Of a stretch of DNA of 64,000 nucleotides, positions 9,236-18,482 are shown piece after piece. Source of the DNA: Algoriphagus faecimaris (GTDB lineage: Bacteria; Bacteroidota; Bacteroidia; Cytophagales; Cyclobacteriaceae); NCBI RefSeq assembly GCF_900101705.1, contig NZ_FNAC01000007.1, positions 62,001 to 126,000 on the forward strand, in the 5' to 3' direction. The position numbers and the translations under genes were made by a program. Below the pieces are notes generated by a model, which made no database searches, was not told where the DNA came from, and was given only the letters and a program-made list of their open reading frames with translations. Positions within the stretch are counted from its first letter, which is position 1, and each line of letters begins with the position of its first letter.

Positions 9236-10300
9236 TTAAGCAGAGGTTTTGGTAATAAAAAGGGATTTGTACTTCTCCCAAATCTTTTGCATGTTTTTGT
9301 TTAGGTCCACATTATCCTCAATAAATTTCCTATTGGAAAGTATACTATCTTGAAAATTGACGGCGTTATTCAAATAATTGGAAATGGACAACGCGAGGCT
9401 TTTAGGATCATTGACAGGTACAAGAAAGCCATTTTCAGCATCTTTAATAAATGCTCTTGTGCCTGGTAAATCAGTGACTATGGGAAAACAGCCTGAAGCC
9501 ATTGCTTCGAACAAAGAAGCCGACACTCCTTCTGTGGAAGGTACCGAGATATACATACTAGCCCTCTGAAGTAAGCCTGGTAAATCTTCATTTGGTATTC
9601 TACCCGTAAATTGAACCATTTCTTCAAGGTCCAAACTCTTAACCCTTGCTTCAAGTTCAGTCATCAATTCCCCATCACCAACGATAATCACTTTAATTTT
9701 TATTCCTTGGTCTCTTAAAATTACAAGAGCGTCCAAAACATCAGCATGATTATATACTGAAGTGAGAGATCTAGTGACAATAGCCAAATCTCTCTGTTTT
9801 TCTTCAAAGCCTATAAATTGGTACAAGTCGAGGTCTATGCCTTTAGGCAAGATAAGAATGCGATTAGGGTCTGCTTGAGCATCTAACATTGCAGGGACCA
9901 TTACCTCACCCCAAGCATGGATCAAGTCTGCATTTTGATACGCTTTGCTCTGAAAAATTGGTTTTACTTTGAGGGAAAAATTAGTGAGCGGCCATATATC
10001 AGTGATTCCCTGCTGAGCGACGACACGTTTTTTTGCATTTACAAAAAGAGAAAAGAAACCATAGCTTGTAGATCTTTCAGCAAGAACTATGTCATAGGAT
10101 TTTTTAAGATTCGTCTTGAAAATTTGAAATAAAAACACCAAAAACATGAATATCCTGCCTAAACGAGTTTTGGTAGACTTGACTTCAAGAGTATCTATTT
10201 TCAGACCCGAAACATTTTCGATACCCTTAATCCAAGTTTGGGCATCAGCACGATACGTCTCTCCCAAGAAGAGAATCTTTTTTGGATAATTACCTTTCAA
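9236..10300 (-). CDS. GT4-family glycosyltransferase
   Basis: This 354-residue GT-B enzyme starts at TTG 10300 (KGNYPKKILFLGE follows), overlapping the end of the SDR gene by 11 bases. The C-terminal domain shows KVIIVGDGELM, FTGRIPNEDL and the E-x7-E motif STEGVSASLFEAMASG, which binds the nucleotide-sugar donor in retaining GT4 enzymes. The N-terminal domain carries the acceptor site and a hydrophobic patch near residues 50-62 (FMFLVFLFQIF), consistent with membrane association. It probably adds one sugar to the lipid-linked repeat unit; specificity is unknown. Confidence 0.85.
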   Translation of the reverse strand: MKGNYPKKILFLGETYRADAQTWIKGIENVSGLKIDTLEVKSTKTRLGRIFMFLVFLFQIFKTNLKKSYDIVLAERSTSYGFFSLFVNAKKRVVAQQGITDIWPLTNFSLKVKPIFQSKAYQNADLIHAWGEVMVPAMLDAQADPNRILILPKGIDLDLYQFIGFEEKQRDLAIVTRSLTSVYNHADVLDALVILRDQGIKIKVIIVGDGELMTELEARVKSLDLEEMVQFTGRIPNEDLPGLLQRASMYISVPSTEGVSASLFEAMASGCFPIVTDLPGTRAFIKDAENGFLVPVNDPKSLALSISNYLNNAVNFQDSILSNRKFIEDNVDLNKNMQKIWEKYKSLFITKTSA

Positions 10301-11189
10301 TTTTTTCTAAATCTAAATTTCCAATTACCGGCAGAGGATTCCATAATAACTCATACCTTGCCTTTCTATCGTCAAAGGTTAAAGAGAAAGTGAGCTTTTC
10401 TAACCTATATGAATTGATTGGGAAAGCAGAAACGCGATCTCCTATTTTCCCTGCTAATTTCACCCATTGAAGGGGTAAGGAATGAATCTTTCTCTTATGA
10501 AATTTCGCAATATAGCTTTCCAGCTCCATCAATGTAGGGTGAATCCCATCTGTAAGATTAAAAACCCCTGATTTGTTAAACAAAGTAGGAATTAATCTCC
10601 CTACATCTTCCGCTAAAACCATGGATTTTTTTGAGTTTAAACCTTTAATCCTAAAGTAGTATCCTCGTTTTATGGCACTTATCATCGCTCCAAGATTGCC
10701 AGGAGCATTTTTAGAGCCTGCGACTAAAGGAAGTCGAAGGATGGTAAGCCTAATATTATTTTTATTCGCATAATCACTTAATAGCTTCTCGGCCTCCAAC
10801 TTGCTTTTTCCATAAGGAGTGGAAGGATTTGGAATTTGTTCTTCTGAAATGAGCTCTCCTTGGTCCAAACCATAGACAGCCACAGTACTAATCAGTACGA
10901 TACTTTGAGGTTTGGATTTCAAGGCATCAATTCCCAAAAGCAAATTTTTAGTCCCTTCTACATTTACTTTAAAGAATAGCTCCTCCTCTTCCTTAGTTTT
11001 TGGCACTCTATGGGCTAGTCCTGCATTATGGATCAAAAAATCGCAGGTAGATAATTTTGGAATATCATTAGAAAGATCTACCTGAATATCATTACCATGT
11101 CCTCTCCCCAAGGTGAGCACATTTTCTGGTAGAAAGGGGAGAATATACTGCCCCAAAAATCCGCTTGCCCCTGTGAGTACTACTTTCAC
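10290..11189 (-). CDS. NAD-dependent epimerase/dehydratase (extended SDR)
   Basis: This 299-residue enzyme starts at GTG 11189, which shares a base with the TAG stop of the preceding gene. The Rossmann motif is TGASGFLGQ at residues 6-14. The catalytic Ser/Tyr/Lys are visible in STVAVYG and in YGKSK (YxxxK). The length is slightly short for the family. The combination of a WbuB-like GT4 followed by an epimerase is common in O-antigen clusters that use fucosamine or quinovosamine, where the SDR reduces or epimerises a UDP-4-keto sugar. That substrate is an inference from gene order; the SDR class is clear. Confidence 0.8.
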   Translation of the reverse strand: MKVVLTGASGFLGQYILPFLPENVLTLGRGHGNDIQVDLSNDIPKLSTCDFLIHNAGLAHRVPKTKEEEELFFKVNVEGTKNLLLGIDALKSKPQSIVLISTVAVYGLDQGELISEEQIPNPSTPYGKSKLEAEKLLSDYANKNNIRLTILRLPLVAGSKNAPGNLGAMISAIKRGYYFRIKGLNSKKSMVLAEDVGRLIPTLFNKSGVFNLTDGIHPTLMELESYIAKFHKRKIHSLPLQWVKLAGKIGDRVSAFPINSYRLEKLTFSLTFDDRKARYELLWNPLPVIGNLDLEKIER

Positions 11190-12382
11190 TAATTAAGTGA
11201 TTCTATTTCTTCTATAAATTTATTGCTGAGCACTGATCGGTCAAATTTTAATTTTGCAAGTTCCCTTGCATTTTGTCCCATTCTAGAAGCAAGAATTGGA
11301 TCCTCAATCAATTGGCTCATTGCGCTGGCAAAACTCTTTGGCTCCTCAGGGTCTACATTGAAGCCACAGTCATATTCTTTCACAAGATCTGCTATCCAAC
11401 CTTTCGTAGATTGAATTACCGGAACTCCAGCAGCAAAGGAATCAAAAAGCTTATTCGGAGAATTAGTGTGAAGAACTGGGATATTTTTGAATGTCACGAA
11501 GCTTGCTGTCGCTTTTGAAAACCAATTCACTACCTCTGTTTTTGGAATTAGTCCCAAAAAACTGACCTGCTTCTCAAGGTCGTACTCTTTGGTCATTGCC
11601 ATTAACTTTTGCTTCTCGGCCCCATCTCCTATGAAGATAAAGCGATAATCTTTTCTTTGAAGGGCGTGTAATCCATCTAAGATTTGAGCGCATTCGTCCA
11701 TATAACCCAATGAACCGGCATAAATAAACAGAGGCAAGTCGGGTTGGGCGGAAGATAGCATTCTACCATGTTTTGCGCCGCTTTGAAATAGCTCAAGGTC
11801 AGCAGAATTGGATATGATTAGCGTTTTCGCATTTGGTTGAACTTTCAACACTCCCTCCTCCATTCCAGGAGAGCAAGCTACCACAAGATCTGAATTTTTG
11901 TAGACCATCTTTTCAAATCTCAAGGCTAATTTTATAAAAAATGGGTTCTTCAGCTTTCCGAGTTCTATCCCTCCCCGAGGCCAAAGGTCCCTAACCTCAA
12001 AAACCAAAAGCTTATTCTTTATGAATTTTGCTACCAAACCAGGTAATGCCGTAGTGATAGGACCTGAACTAGAAATAATACAATCAGCGGGCAAAGCAAG
12101 ACCATAATATATGGCTACCGTAGCAAATCTAATGGCATTAAATGCTCTTGTGAAAAAATTATCTTTATTAGAATCTGGAGAATTAATAACGATTAAATCC
12201 ACTCCCTCAATATTCATTTTCCTAATGAAACCCTCAGCTTTAATATCGGACTTGTAATAGGGTGAAGTTACCACAGTGACTTGATGCCCCCTCTCCACCC
12301 ATCTACGAGTAAACTCATAATATCGGGTACTCCACCCTCCTTTTGGTGTACCAAAATATTGATAAAAAATCACAATCCTCAT
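11189..12382 (-). CDS. WbuB-like GT4 glycosyltransferase
   Basis: This 397-residue protein begins MRIVIFYQYFGTPKGG and keeps YYEFTRRWVERGHQVTVVT, the N-terminal signature of the WbuB group of GT4 enzymes. Some WbuB members transfer N-acetyl-L-fucosamine. The donor domain has IYAGSLGYMDE, FIGDGAEKQK and the region around TFKNIPVLHTNSPNKLFDS, as in WbuB. Its start overlaps the stop of the polymerase-like gene by 4 bases (ATGA), so translation is coupled. It likely acts at the cytoplasmic membrane on the lipid-linked oligosaccharide. Confidence 0.8.
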   Translation of the reverse strand: MRIVIFYQYFGTPKGGWSTRYYEFTRRWVERGHQVTVVTSPYYKSDIKAEGFIRKMNIEGVDLIVINSPDSNKDNFFTRAFNAIRFATVAIYYGLALPADCIISSSGPITTALPGLVAKFIKNKLLVFEVRDLWPRGGIELGKLKNPFFIKLALRFEKMVYKNSDLVVACSPGMEEGVLKVQPNAKTLIISNSADLELFQSGAKHGRMLSSAQPDLPLFIYAGSLGYMDECAQILDGLHALQRKDYRFIFIGDGAEKQKLMAMTKEYDLEKQVSFLGLIPKTEVVNWFSKATASFVTFKNIPVLHTNSPNKLFDSFAAGVPVIQSTKGWIADLVKEYDCGFNVDPEEPKSFASAMSQLIEDPILASRMGQNARELAKLKFDRSVLSNKFIEEIESLN

Positions 12383-13803
12383 TTTTTATCCTCCCCTTCT
12401 ACCAGTATAGGTGTAAACGTCTGATTATCCTTTTTCTCGGGCTGTTTTGTCTGCTGAGGATCTGAAATTCTAAGCATACTAAGTCCTATCATTAAAGGGG
12501 AGACGAAAGTCCTCATTGCTGCATGGAAACTTGTAAATAATCCTACTGCAAATAATGCGAATAGCAATCCAGACAGTGCTGGATTTGGACTCGACCTGAC
12601 TACCTTAAATCCATAGTAAGATAAAAGGATAAAATAAGCTAAACCAAAAAGCCCGTGCTCTGCAAATAACCTACTCAATTCGACGTGGGCTACGACACCG
12701 GTCATTCTTTCTCTCAAATACCTGGAAGCTGCCACGCCCACCCCCGTAACTGGGTGATCTGCCCACAACTCTAAGTCACCTAAAAAGATGTCCAATCTAC
12801 CAGATGTTATCAAATTGAGATCCTTTTCTTTGGTCCCTGCATAAGAACCAGCAGTTTCTCCCTGATATCTCAGAAATAACATACCATTGGTTATTCTATT
12901 GACTACAAAAAAAGAACCTAAAATCAACACAAAAGCAGGAATCAAGTATTTTCCAATTCGGACCAATCTGTATTTGGTTATTTGAATCTTAGAAGCAGTT
13001 CTCAAGTAGTATAGTACCACGAAAACCCCTAAAAAACCTGTCATCATTCCTCCGCGTGAGAACGTCAATAAACCCTGAACAGTAAAAAGGATAAGTATCA
13101 AAGCATCAAGCCATCTAAAACCAGTTAATCTCCATCTATTGATCCAAAAGATAAAAACAAAAAAAGCAGCTAATCCCAAGCCTGTGGAGACCTGATTAGA
13201 ACCGAAACCTCCTGCCGCTGCTGAGTTGGCACTTAAACTAAACTCAACTTCTTCGATATCTGGTGTTCTAAAAATTGCATAGGAAAAAACAGCAACCATT
13301 GGGTATATCATCAACCTTAAATAATGAAGCATCATGCTTTTTGAGACTGTTTTTCCTCTGAAAAAAAGAATTGCAAGTGCTGCATTTAGAGGTCCCATAA
13401 AATTAAACATGATATCCAAAAAAGAAACTTCACCTGATTTCTCAATTAATAAGCCTGGTATGAGAAAAATAACCATCCAGAATGCCGGCCATTCAGTTGT
13501 TCGATATTTAAAAATACCTCCAATTAGTAGTAGAAAAAGCAGGTATTTACCCATTTCGTATGGAATAAATGGGGAAGCTCCCGCCATTCTAGCAATGATT
13601 TCAGATGAAATCACATAAAGTATCAACGAAATGTATAAAGAAGCAGGTGCATTAGGTCGCAGTAAGATAAAAAGTGAAGATAATAGGACTAGATAAAACC
13701 AGCCTATCAGTACAAATGGTGTGAATATTGAAATCAAACCAAGTAAAAGATGGACAACGATCCAAAAGATTGGATTTTCAAATGTGATAAAATATTTAAT
13801 CAC
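12379..13803 (-). CDS. O-antigen ligase/polymerase-like membrane protein (Wzy_C/WaaL superfamily)
   Basis: This 474-residue polytopic membrane protein starts at GTG 13803 and has about 10-12 hydrophobic segments. The large periplasmic loop after residue 300 contains SGRLDIFLGDLELWADHP with VTGVG, the conserved Wzy_C/O-antigen-ligase signature (xGR...W...P..G.G). The C-terminal tail is charged (EDKK). Members either polymerise repeat units (Wzy) or ligate them to lipid A-core or protein; sequence alone does not decide. It is probably the polymerase or ligase of module A. The gap of 83 bases to the acyltransferase gene holds nothing recognisable. Confidence 0.8.
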   Translation of the reverse strand: MIKYFITFENPIFWIVVHLLLGLISIFTPFVLIGWFYLVLLSSLFILLRPNAPASLYISLILYVISSEIIARMAGASPFIPYEMGKYLLFLLLIGGIFKYRTTEWPAFWMVIFLIPGLLIEKSGEVSFLDIMFNFMGPLNAALAILFFRGKTVSKSMMLHYLRLMIYPMVAVFSYAIFRTPDIEEVEFSLSANSAAAGGFGSNQVSTGLGLAAFFVFIFWINRWRLTGFRWLDALILILFTVQGLLTFSRGGMMTGFLGVFVVLYYLRTASKIQITKYRLVRIGKYLIPAFVLILGSFFVVNRITNGMLFLRYQGETAGSYAGTKEKDLNLITSGRLDIFLGDLELWADHPVTGVGVAASRYLRERMTGVVAHVELSRLFAEHGLFGLAYFILLSYYGFKVVRSSPNPALSGLLFALFAVGLFTSFHAAMRTFVSPLMIGLSMLRISDPQQTKQPEKKDNQTFTPILVEGEDKK

Positions 13804-13886
13804 CTAACAAAATTTTATGATGGATGAAATTTATGAGGATTCTAAAGTAAGTAAAACACTGAAAAGTTAATCAAGGTAAGAATAGA

Positions 13887-15059
13887 CTATCTAGTCTGAG
13901 CCAAATTTAATTTCTTGAGAACTTTTAAGTGCCAATCCTTTTCCATACAGGGTTTTTCAATGAGCAGGTAAAAAACAGAAGAGATGATCATCAGGCCTAT
14001 TAATACCGGAAACAGGTAAATCCAAAAGTTTAGGGAAAATGTATTTCCAAAGATGTATTTCTGAGCCAACTGTGAAGTAAGACCAAAGAAAGGTAAATGA
14101 AGTAAATAAATGGAATAGCACATTCCTCCAATGAGGTAAACCCAGGATCTTGTGAAAAACCAATTTAAAACCCAAGATTTAAATGCGGCTACAAAAAGAA
14201 CGAAAATTGAGATATTAAAAAGGACTTGATTGATGAAACCAGCTTGTGGCTTGTACCAATAAAAAATACCTATAAGACTACAAAAACCTACTAGATCCCA
14301 GACCCAATTTTTTTTGATCAGCCACCTATTCTTTTTTAAATAGAGGTAAGCAAATACGATACCCACAAGAAAATGACTGAAAAACCCAGTAATATTAGCA
14401 ATCATTCCAAAAGTACCATGCGAAAGATAGTAACCTCTAAGGTAAATGGACCCCAAAAACAGGAAAAGCCCTATCAAAATGGCCTTAAGTTTTGAAGAAT
14501 TAGGACCTAGGACCCATGCTGCCAGAAAAGGAATCAATAAATAAAACTGAACCTCTGTTTCCAAACTCCAGGTCACTGGATTGATCACTGAATATTCGTT
14601 AAAGATCAGCGTATGCACATAGAATATTGTGGCTAGATAATTTGGCAAAAGATCTAAAAATGAAGCTCCTAATAGACCAATGTGAACACAAAAAAAGGCG
14701 GTAATAGCAACTAAAAAAGGCGGTTCCAGCCGAGTCAACCGACGGATAAAATAATTTTTTAAATCTACTTTTCTTCCACCAAACCAATACTGGTTAAAAA
14801 AAGGAATACTCAATATAAAACCACTTATTCCAAAAAATAATTTAACACCCAAATCCATTCTAGATAGCCACCAGCCAGCAGTAAGGATTCCTGAGGTTTC
14901 GACATCCATTAAAACCTTACCGTCTAAATGCCTCCATAATAGAAAGTGGAAATGAAAGACCACTACTGTAGCAATAGCCAAAAATCTAAGTCCATCAATC
15001 TCAGGTATAAAGTTTTTACTTGATGTCGATCTCCGAAAAGTCCTTACCCAATAATTCAT
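13887..15059 (-). CDS. Acyltransferase-3 family membrane O-acyltransferase
   Basis: This 390-residue protein has about ten membrane segments. The N-terminus FIPEIDGLRFLAIATVVVFH carries the family hallmark (E-x-D-G-R-x6-V-x-x-H-x, with the conserved Arg and His). RRLTRLEPPFL around residue 110 is the second conserved Arg motif. OafA-type proteins of this family O-acetylate sugars of surface glycans on the outer face of the inner membrane. Its start overlaps the stop of the following GT4 gene by ATGA (15056-15059). It would decorate the module A glycan; the position modified is unknown. Confidence 0.85.
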   Translation of the reverse strand: MNYWVRTFRRSTSSKNFIPEIDGLRFLAIATVVVFHFHFLLWRHLDGKVLMDVETSGILTAGWWLSRMDLGVKLFFGISGFILSIPFFNQYWFGGRKVDLKNYFIRRLTRLEPPFLVAITAFFCVHIGLLGASFLDLLPNYLATIFYVHTLIFNEYSVINPVTWSLETEVQFYLLIPFLAAWVLGPNSSKLKAILIGLFLFLGSIYLRGYYLSHGTFGMIANITGFFSHFLVGIVFAYLYLKKNRWLIKKNWVWDLVGFCSLIGIFYWYKPQAGFINQVLFNISIFVLFVAAFKSWVLNWFFTRSWVYLIGGMCYSIYLLHLPFFGLTSQLAQKYIFGNTFSLNFWIYLFPVLIGLMIISSVFYLLIEKPCMEKDWHLKVLKKLNLAQTR

Positions 15060-16126
15060 AGTACCTGAAGCAGAGATACGTATTTTTGGAAAAAACCTTC
15101 TCCGCCATATTCTTTAAAAATTTTGGCTTTCAACTTCTCTCCCATAGACTTAGCTTTTTGAGCATCCGAAATAATCGTATTCATTCCTTCAGCTAGGGCA
15201 ACAGGGTCTTTTGGGGATACTAAGATCCCTAATTCAGAAGAAGATATTACCTTCGAACAGTCTCCTACATCCGTGCAAACCACAGGTAAGCCTGCCAATC
15301 CATATTCTAATAATGCTACTGGCAATCCCTCTGAATCTGAAGATAAAATTCCTGCTTGACAAGAATTCAAAATTGCGGATACCTCATTTTCAGGTCCATG
15401 TACTTCAACAAGGTCTTGGAGATCATCAGTATTGATGGTGGCGATTACTTGCTCTTTAATGGACTCCTCTACAAACTCACCTACCATCAAAATTTTAAAA
15501 TCATTTCTTTTTTGAGCCAATATTTTAGTGGCTTCAAGTAAGTTCATGTGATTTTTTTGTGAACGGAAATTTGCCAAATGTAAAAAAGTAAACAGGCCTC
15601 TTTCGGATTTACTTCCCATGATCAAAAAGGGGAAGTTTTTAATAGTAGCAATGTCTTTTTTCCTTTTAGGAAGAAGGCTTTTCCAATAGGTCGACAGCTT
15701 ATCGTTGACACATATAATTTTATCTGTCCACCTTAGAAGCGGAAGCATTTCTTTCCGAGGAAATTTATCCAACTGATCACTTAACCCAAAGTGATCATGC
15801 CAAACTAAAAGAAATTTACCTGAAATAATTTTTAGAGCTACAGCCCAATAAATAGAGGTACTATGTGCATGAAGAATATTGGGCTGATATTTCTTTTTTA
15901 ATTGGGTCAATCGAATAAAAGCAGCAAAATCATAAAAAGCTTTTTTATTTAAAAAGTGAACTTGTACAGCATTTGGAATATGAGCTGACATCCCACCCGT
16001 GCGACGGCTTACAATGAGGTGACTTTGGTAACCTTTCTCCGCCATCACTGCGGCTATATTGATACTCATACGCTCAGTACCTCCCATTTCAAGAGTATCA
16101 ACCATCTGAAAAAAAACTTTAGCCAC
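15056..16126 (-). CDS. GT4-family glycosyltransferase
   Basis: This 356-residue protein starts at GTG 16126, overlapping the previous gene by 8 bases. The N-terminal motif DTLEMGGTERMSINIA is the glycine-rich GGTER loop of GT4 enzymes. The donor domain has HLANFRSQKNH, VEVHGPENEVSAIL and the E-x7-E motif SEGLPVALLEYGLAG. No signal peptide or membrane segment is present, in line with a cytoplasmic peripheral enzyme. Sugar specificity cannot be read. Confidence 0.85.
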   Translation of the reverse strand: MAKVFFQMVDTLEMGGTERMSINIAAVMAEKGYQSHLIVSRRTGGMSAHIPNAVQVHFLNKKAFYDFAAFIRLTQLKKKYQPNILHAHSTSIYWAVALKIISGKFLLVWHDHFGLSDQLDKFPRKEMLPLLRWTDKIICVNDKLSTYWKSLLPKRKKDIATIKNFPFLIMGSKSERGLFTFLHLANFRSQKNHMNLLEATKILAQKRNDFKILMVGEFVEESIKEQVIATINTDDLQDLVEVHGPENEVSAILNSCQAGILSSDSEGLPVALLEYGLAGLPVVCTDVGDCSKVISSSELGILVSPKDPVALAEGMNTIISDAQKAKSMGEKLKAKIFKEYGGEGFFQKYVSLLQVL

Positions 16127-17243
16127 GAATCAAAAGATTTTTAATCTCTGATTGAAACCTTTCAAGAGTAAAAGCTCTAGACCAAGTCATCGCTTTCTCC
16201 ACCTTTTTTCTATAGTCTTCAGGATTTTTAATTAGTGCTTTTACACCTCCGATAATCTGTACGGGGTCTGAATCTATTAAAAGCCCTCTTTTCCCTTGAT
16301 CTACCATTTCAGGAACGCAGGAAACTCGGGTTGTAATAGGTAAACATCCCCAAAACATAGCCTCTGCCACAGCTTTTGGCCACCCCTCGCTTTTAGATGC
16401 AAACAATAAAAAATGAGATTCAAGATAGGCTTTTTTCAAATCAGAAGAATTTACATTTCCATGGAGGATGATTTTTTCATGAAGTGAATTATCAGCAATA
16501 AATCTCTCAATAATTTCTCTTTCAGGACCCTCTCCATATAAATGCAACTCGCTTGGAATACCTTCATCTTGAAGCAGCTTCAATGCCTTGCAACTAATAA
16601 TTGGATTTTTCCCTTTGACCAAGCTACCCACAAAAATAAATTTTAAGGGAAAATTTAATTCTCGAGGAATTGTAGGTTGAATCTCATTATTCTTGTAAGT
16701 AGCTGTAAAAAACGGTTTCAGGTTAGGATTTGCTGCATCCCAATCACCATACACTAAAACTTGCATATTTTTAGTGAGAAAGCGATTGGCTAAAATCCAT
16801 TGTTGCAACCTATACGTAGCAGGCTGTTTGCTTTTAGGGTCCCAATTACCTGCATATTTTGCTGTTTTCGGTTTCCTTGGAAAAAAAACTTGTGCCAAGC
16901 AACCCAATAAGCCCATATTCCCGGGGCATCTCAAATGAATATGATCAGCGGCTTTCATTTCCTTAATGATCTTTAGGAAAATGCTTGGAATAAGAAAAGT
17001 AGATTTAAATTTTGATTTCCAAGCCAATAAATCGAACGAAGAAACAGGGATAAAATTTATTCTCGAATGATCATAAGGGAGATCTATAGGATCAATAGCT
17101 TGATCTAAAGAAAGTGGGGCTATGACAACGACCTCGGAAACATACCGAAACCATAGGTTCATTTCCTTGACATAGGGACCATAAGCAAAATATTTGCCAT
17201 TGACCTGCTTATGCTCTACATGCGTCACGATTAAAAATCTCAA
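16119..17243 (-). CDS. GT4-family glycosyltransferase
   Basis: This 374-residue protein has TTG 17243 as the only plausible start; in-frame upstream codons contain no ATG or GTG before a stop. The donor domain shows FVGSLVKGKNP, LYGEGPEREI, LHGNVNSSDL and the E-x7-E motif SEGWPKAVAEAMFWG. LRCPGNMGLLG near residue 103 is a family feature in the acceptor domain. It is followed by a 73-base gap before the next GT4 gene, the only sizeable gap nearby. Confidence 0.85.
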   Translation of the reverse strand: MRFLIVTHVEHKQVNGKYFAYGPYVKEMNLWFRYVSEVVVIAPLSLDQAIDPIDLPYDHSRINFIPVSSFDLLAWKSKFKSTFLIPSIFLKIIKEMKAADHIHLRCPGNMGLLGCLAQVFFPRKPKTAKYAGNWDPKSKQPATYRLQQWILANRFLTKNMQVLVYGDWDAANPNLKPFFTATYKNNEIQPTIPRELNFPLKFIFVGSLVKGKNPIISCKALKLLQDEGIPSELHLYGEGPEREIIERFIADNSLHEKIILHGNVNSSDLKKAYLESHFLLFASKSEGWPKAVAEAMFWGCLPITTRVSCVPEMVDQGKRGLLIDSDPVQIIGGVKALIKNPEDYRKKVEKAMTWSRAFTLERFQSEIKNLLIRG

Positions 17244-17316
17244 ATCAGAACTAATTAGTATTCTATTGATGCGACCCTAAGATGAGGGTGGGTTTTCCTA
17301 TTTCAAAAATTTTTGA

Positions 17317-18468
17317 TTAGTTAGAATCAGCCGCAGATTTTAAAGACCGATAGTACTTAAGATTTTCTTCCAAAATATTTTTAATATTAAACTGAACATT
17401 AACCTTTTTGCAAGCATTTATTGCTCTTCTCTTCATCTCTTCGGAATCATTGAATATTTCGATTAGCTTCTGCGCGATATCTTGGGGGTCACGTGGATTA
17501 CACAGCCAACCTGATTCCCCATCTTCAACTACCTCAGGACCTGGCCCGGTGGTGGTGTAAAGGACTGCTCTTTGCATAGCCATAGCTTCTGGTGCCACTA
17601 AGCCAAGTGTCTCGATATGGGAAGGGAATGCACAAACATGTGCTTTAGCATAAATCATAGGCAAGTCAACTTGGTCCACTGGGCCATGAAAAACAAACCT
17701 TTCCTTAAATTTTACAGGGATATAAGAGAGTAGATTTTCTTTATACGATTTACCCGAAGAATCTTTCCAATCTCTACCATAGATATGTAACTCAGATTCA
17801 GGAAACTTTTCCAATACTTGTTCCATTCCTAAGACCAACTGACGAATCCCCTTTTTCTCAATTAAAGTACCAGCAAAAACTATCCGAAAAGGAACAATTT
17901 GTTCAAATGGCACCGGTTTAAATCGTTGAAGGGCAATAGGATACATTATGACTTTTACAGGTCTAGGGCTAATCTTTAAAAACTTTTTTGTATGCTTTAC
18001 CACATAGTCAGAAACGCCTATAAATGCATCTGCTTTTTTAAATGATCTTGTTTCTTGGAATGCTTTCCATTTATTCAAAGGTCTCTGCTCCCCTTCTGCA
18101 AAAAAATGATGTCCTCCATGTAGTCGAATTACATACTTAATCGTGGGTATTTTAGCTAAAAAAGCTAGGCTTAATTCTGAGCCTTCAATAATATCGATTG
18201 GGTTTTCTGCATGAATTCGCTCAACCTGCTTATTGATTGCATGATTATTATGGATCCAAGCAATTCCTCTTTTCTTAGAGAAAGGGACATAGTATATGTT
18301 TACTCCCTCTCGATCAATGATTGAGAAGTCTTCTGATGTTCCATTTATTACAGAGACTTGATGTCCTGCTGCGACTAAAGAAGGGCAAAACACACCTAAA
18401 AAACTTCCTATTCCACCGTGTGGGAAACCTGGGACAGGGTATTCATTGGTCAAAAAACAAAAGTGCAT
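17317..18468 (-). CDS. GT4-family glycosyltransferase
   Basis: This 383-residue protein opens MHFCFLTNEYPVPGFPHGG followed by IGSF, a well-known GT4 N-terminal pattern. The donor domain has FAGTLIEKKGIRQL, IYGRDWKDSSG, FHGPVDQVDLP and the E-x7-E motif SHIETLGLVAPEAMAM. It is 14 bases downstream of the next gene and probably co-transcribed. A 14-base AT palindrome lies immediately after its stop (17303-17316) but lacks a following T-run on the coding strand. Confidence 0.85.
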   Translation of the reverse strand: MHFCFLTNEYPVPGFPHGGIGSFLGVFCPSLVAAGHQVSVINGTSEDFSIIDREGVNIYYVPFSKKRGIAWIHNNHAINKQVERIHAENPIDIIEGSELSLAFLAKIPTIKYVIRLHGGHHFFAEGEQRPLNKWKAFQETRSFKKADAFIGVSDYVVKHTKKFLKISPRPVKVIMYPIALQRFKPVPFEQIVPFRIVFAGTLIEKKGIRQLVLGMEQVLEKFPESELHIYGRDWKDSSGKSYKENLLSYIPVKFKERFVFHGPVDQVDLPMIYAKAHVCAFPSHIETLGLVAPEAMAMQRAVLYTTTGPGPEVVEDGESGWLCNPRDPQDIAQKLIEIFNDSEEMKRRAINACKKVNVQFNIKNILEENLKYYRSLKSAADSN

Positions 18469-18482
18469 TTTAAATTTCGTTA

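Noticed and set aside
17303..17316. 14-base palindrome TCAAAAATTTTTGA next to a stop codon
   Set aside because: It is pure A/T in the stem core with no T-run following on the coding strand, so it is not a convincing terminator, and such palindromes arise often at this base composition.
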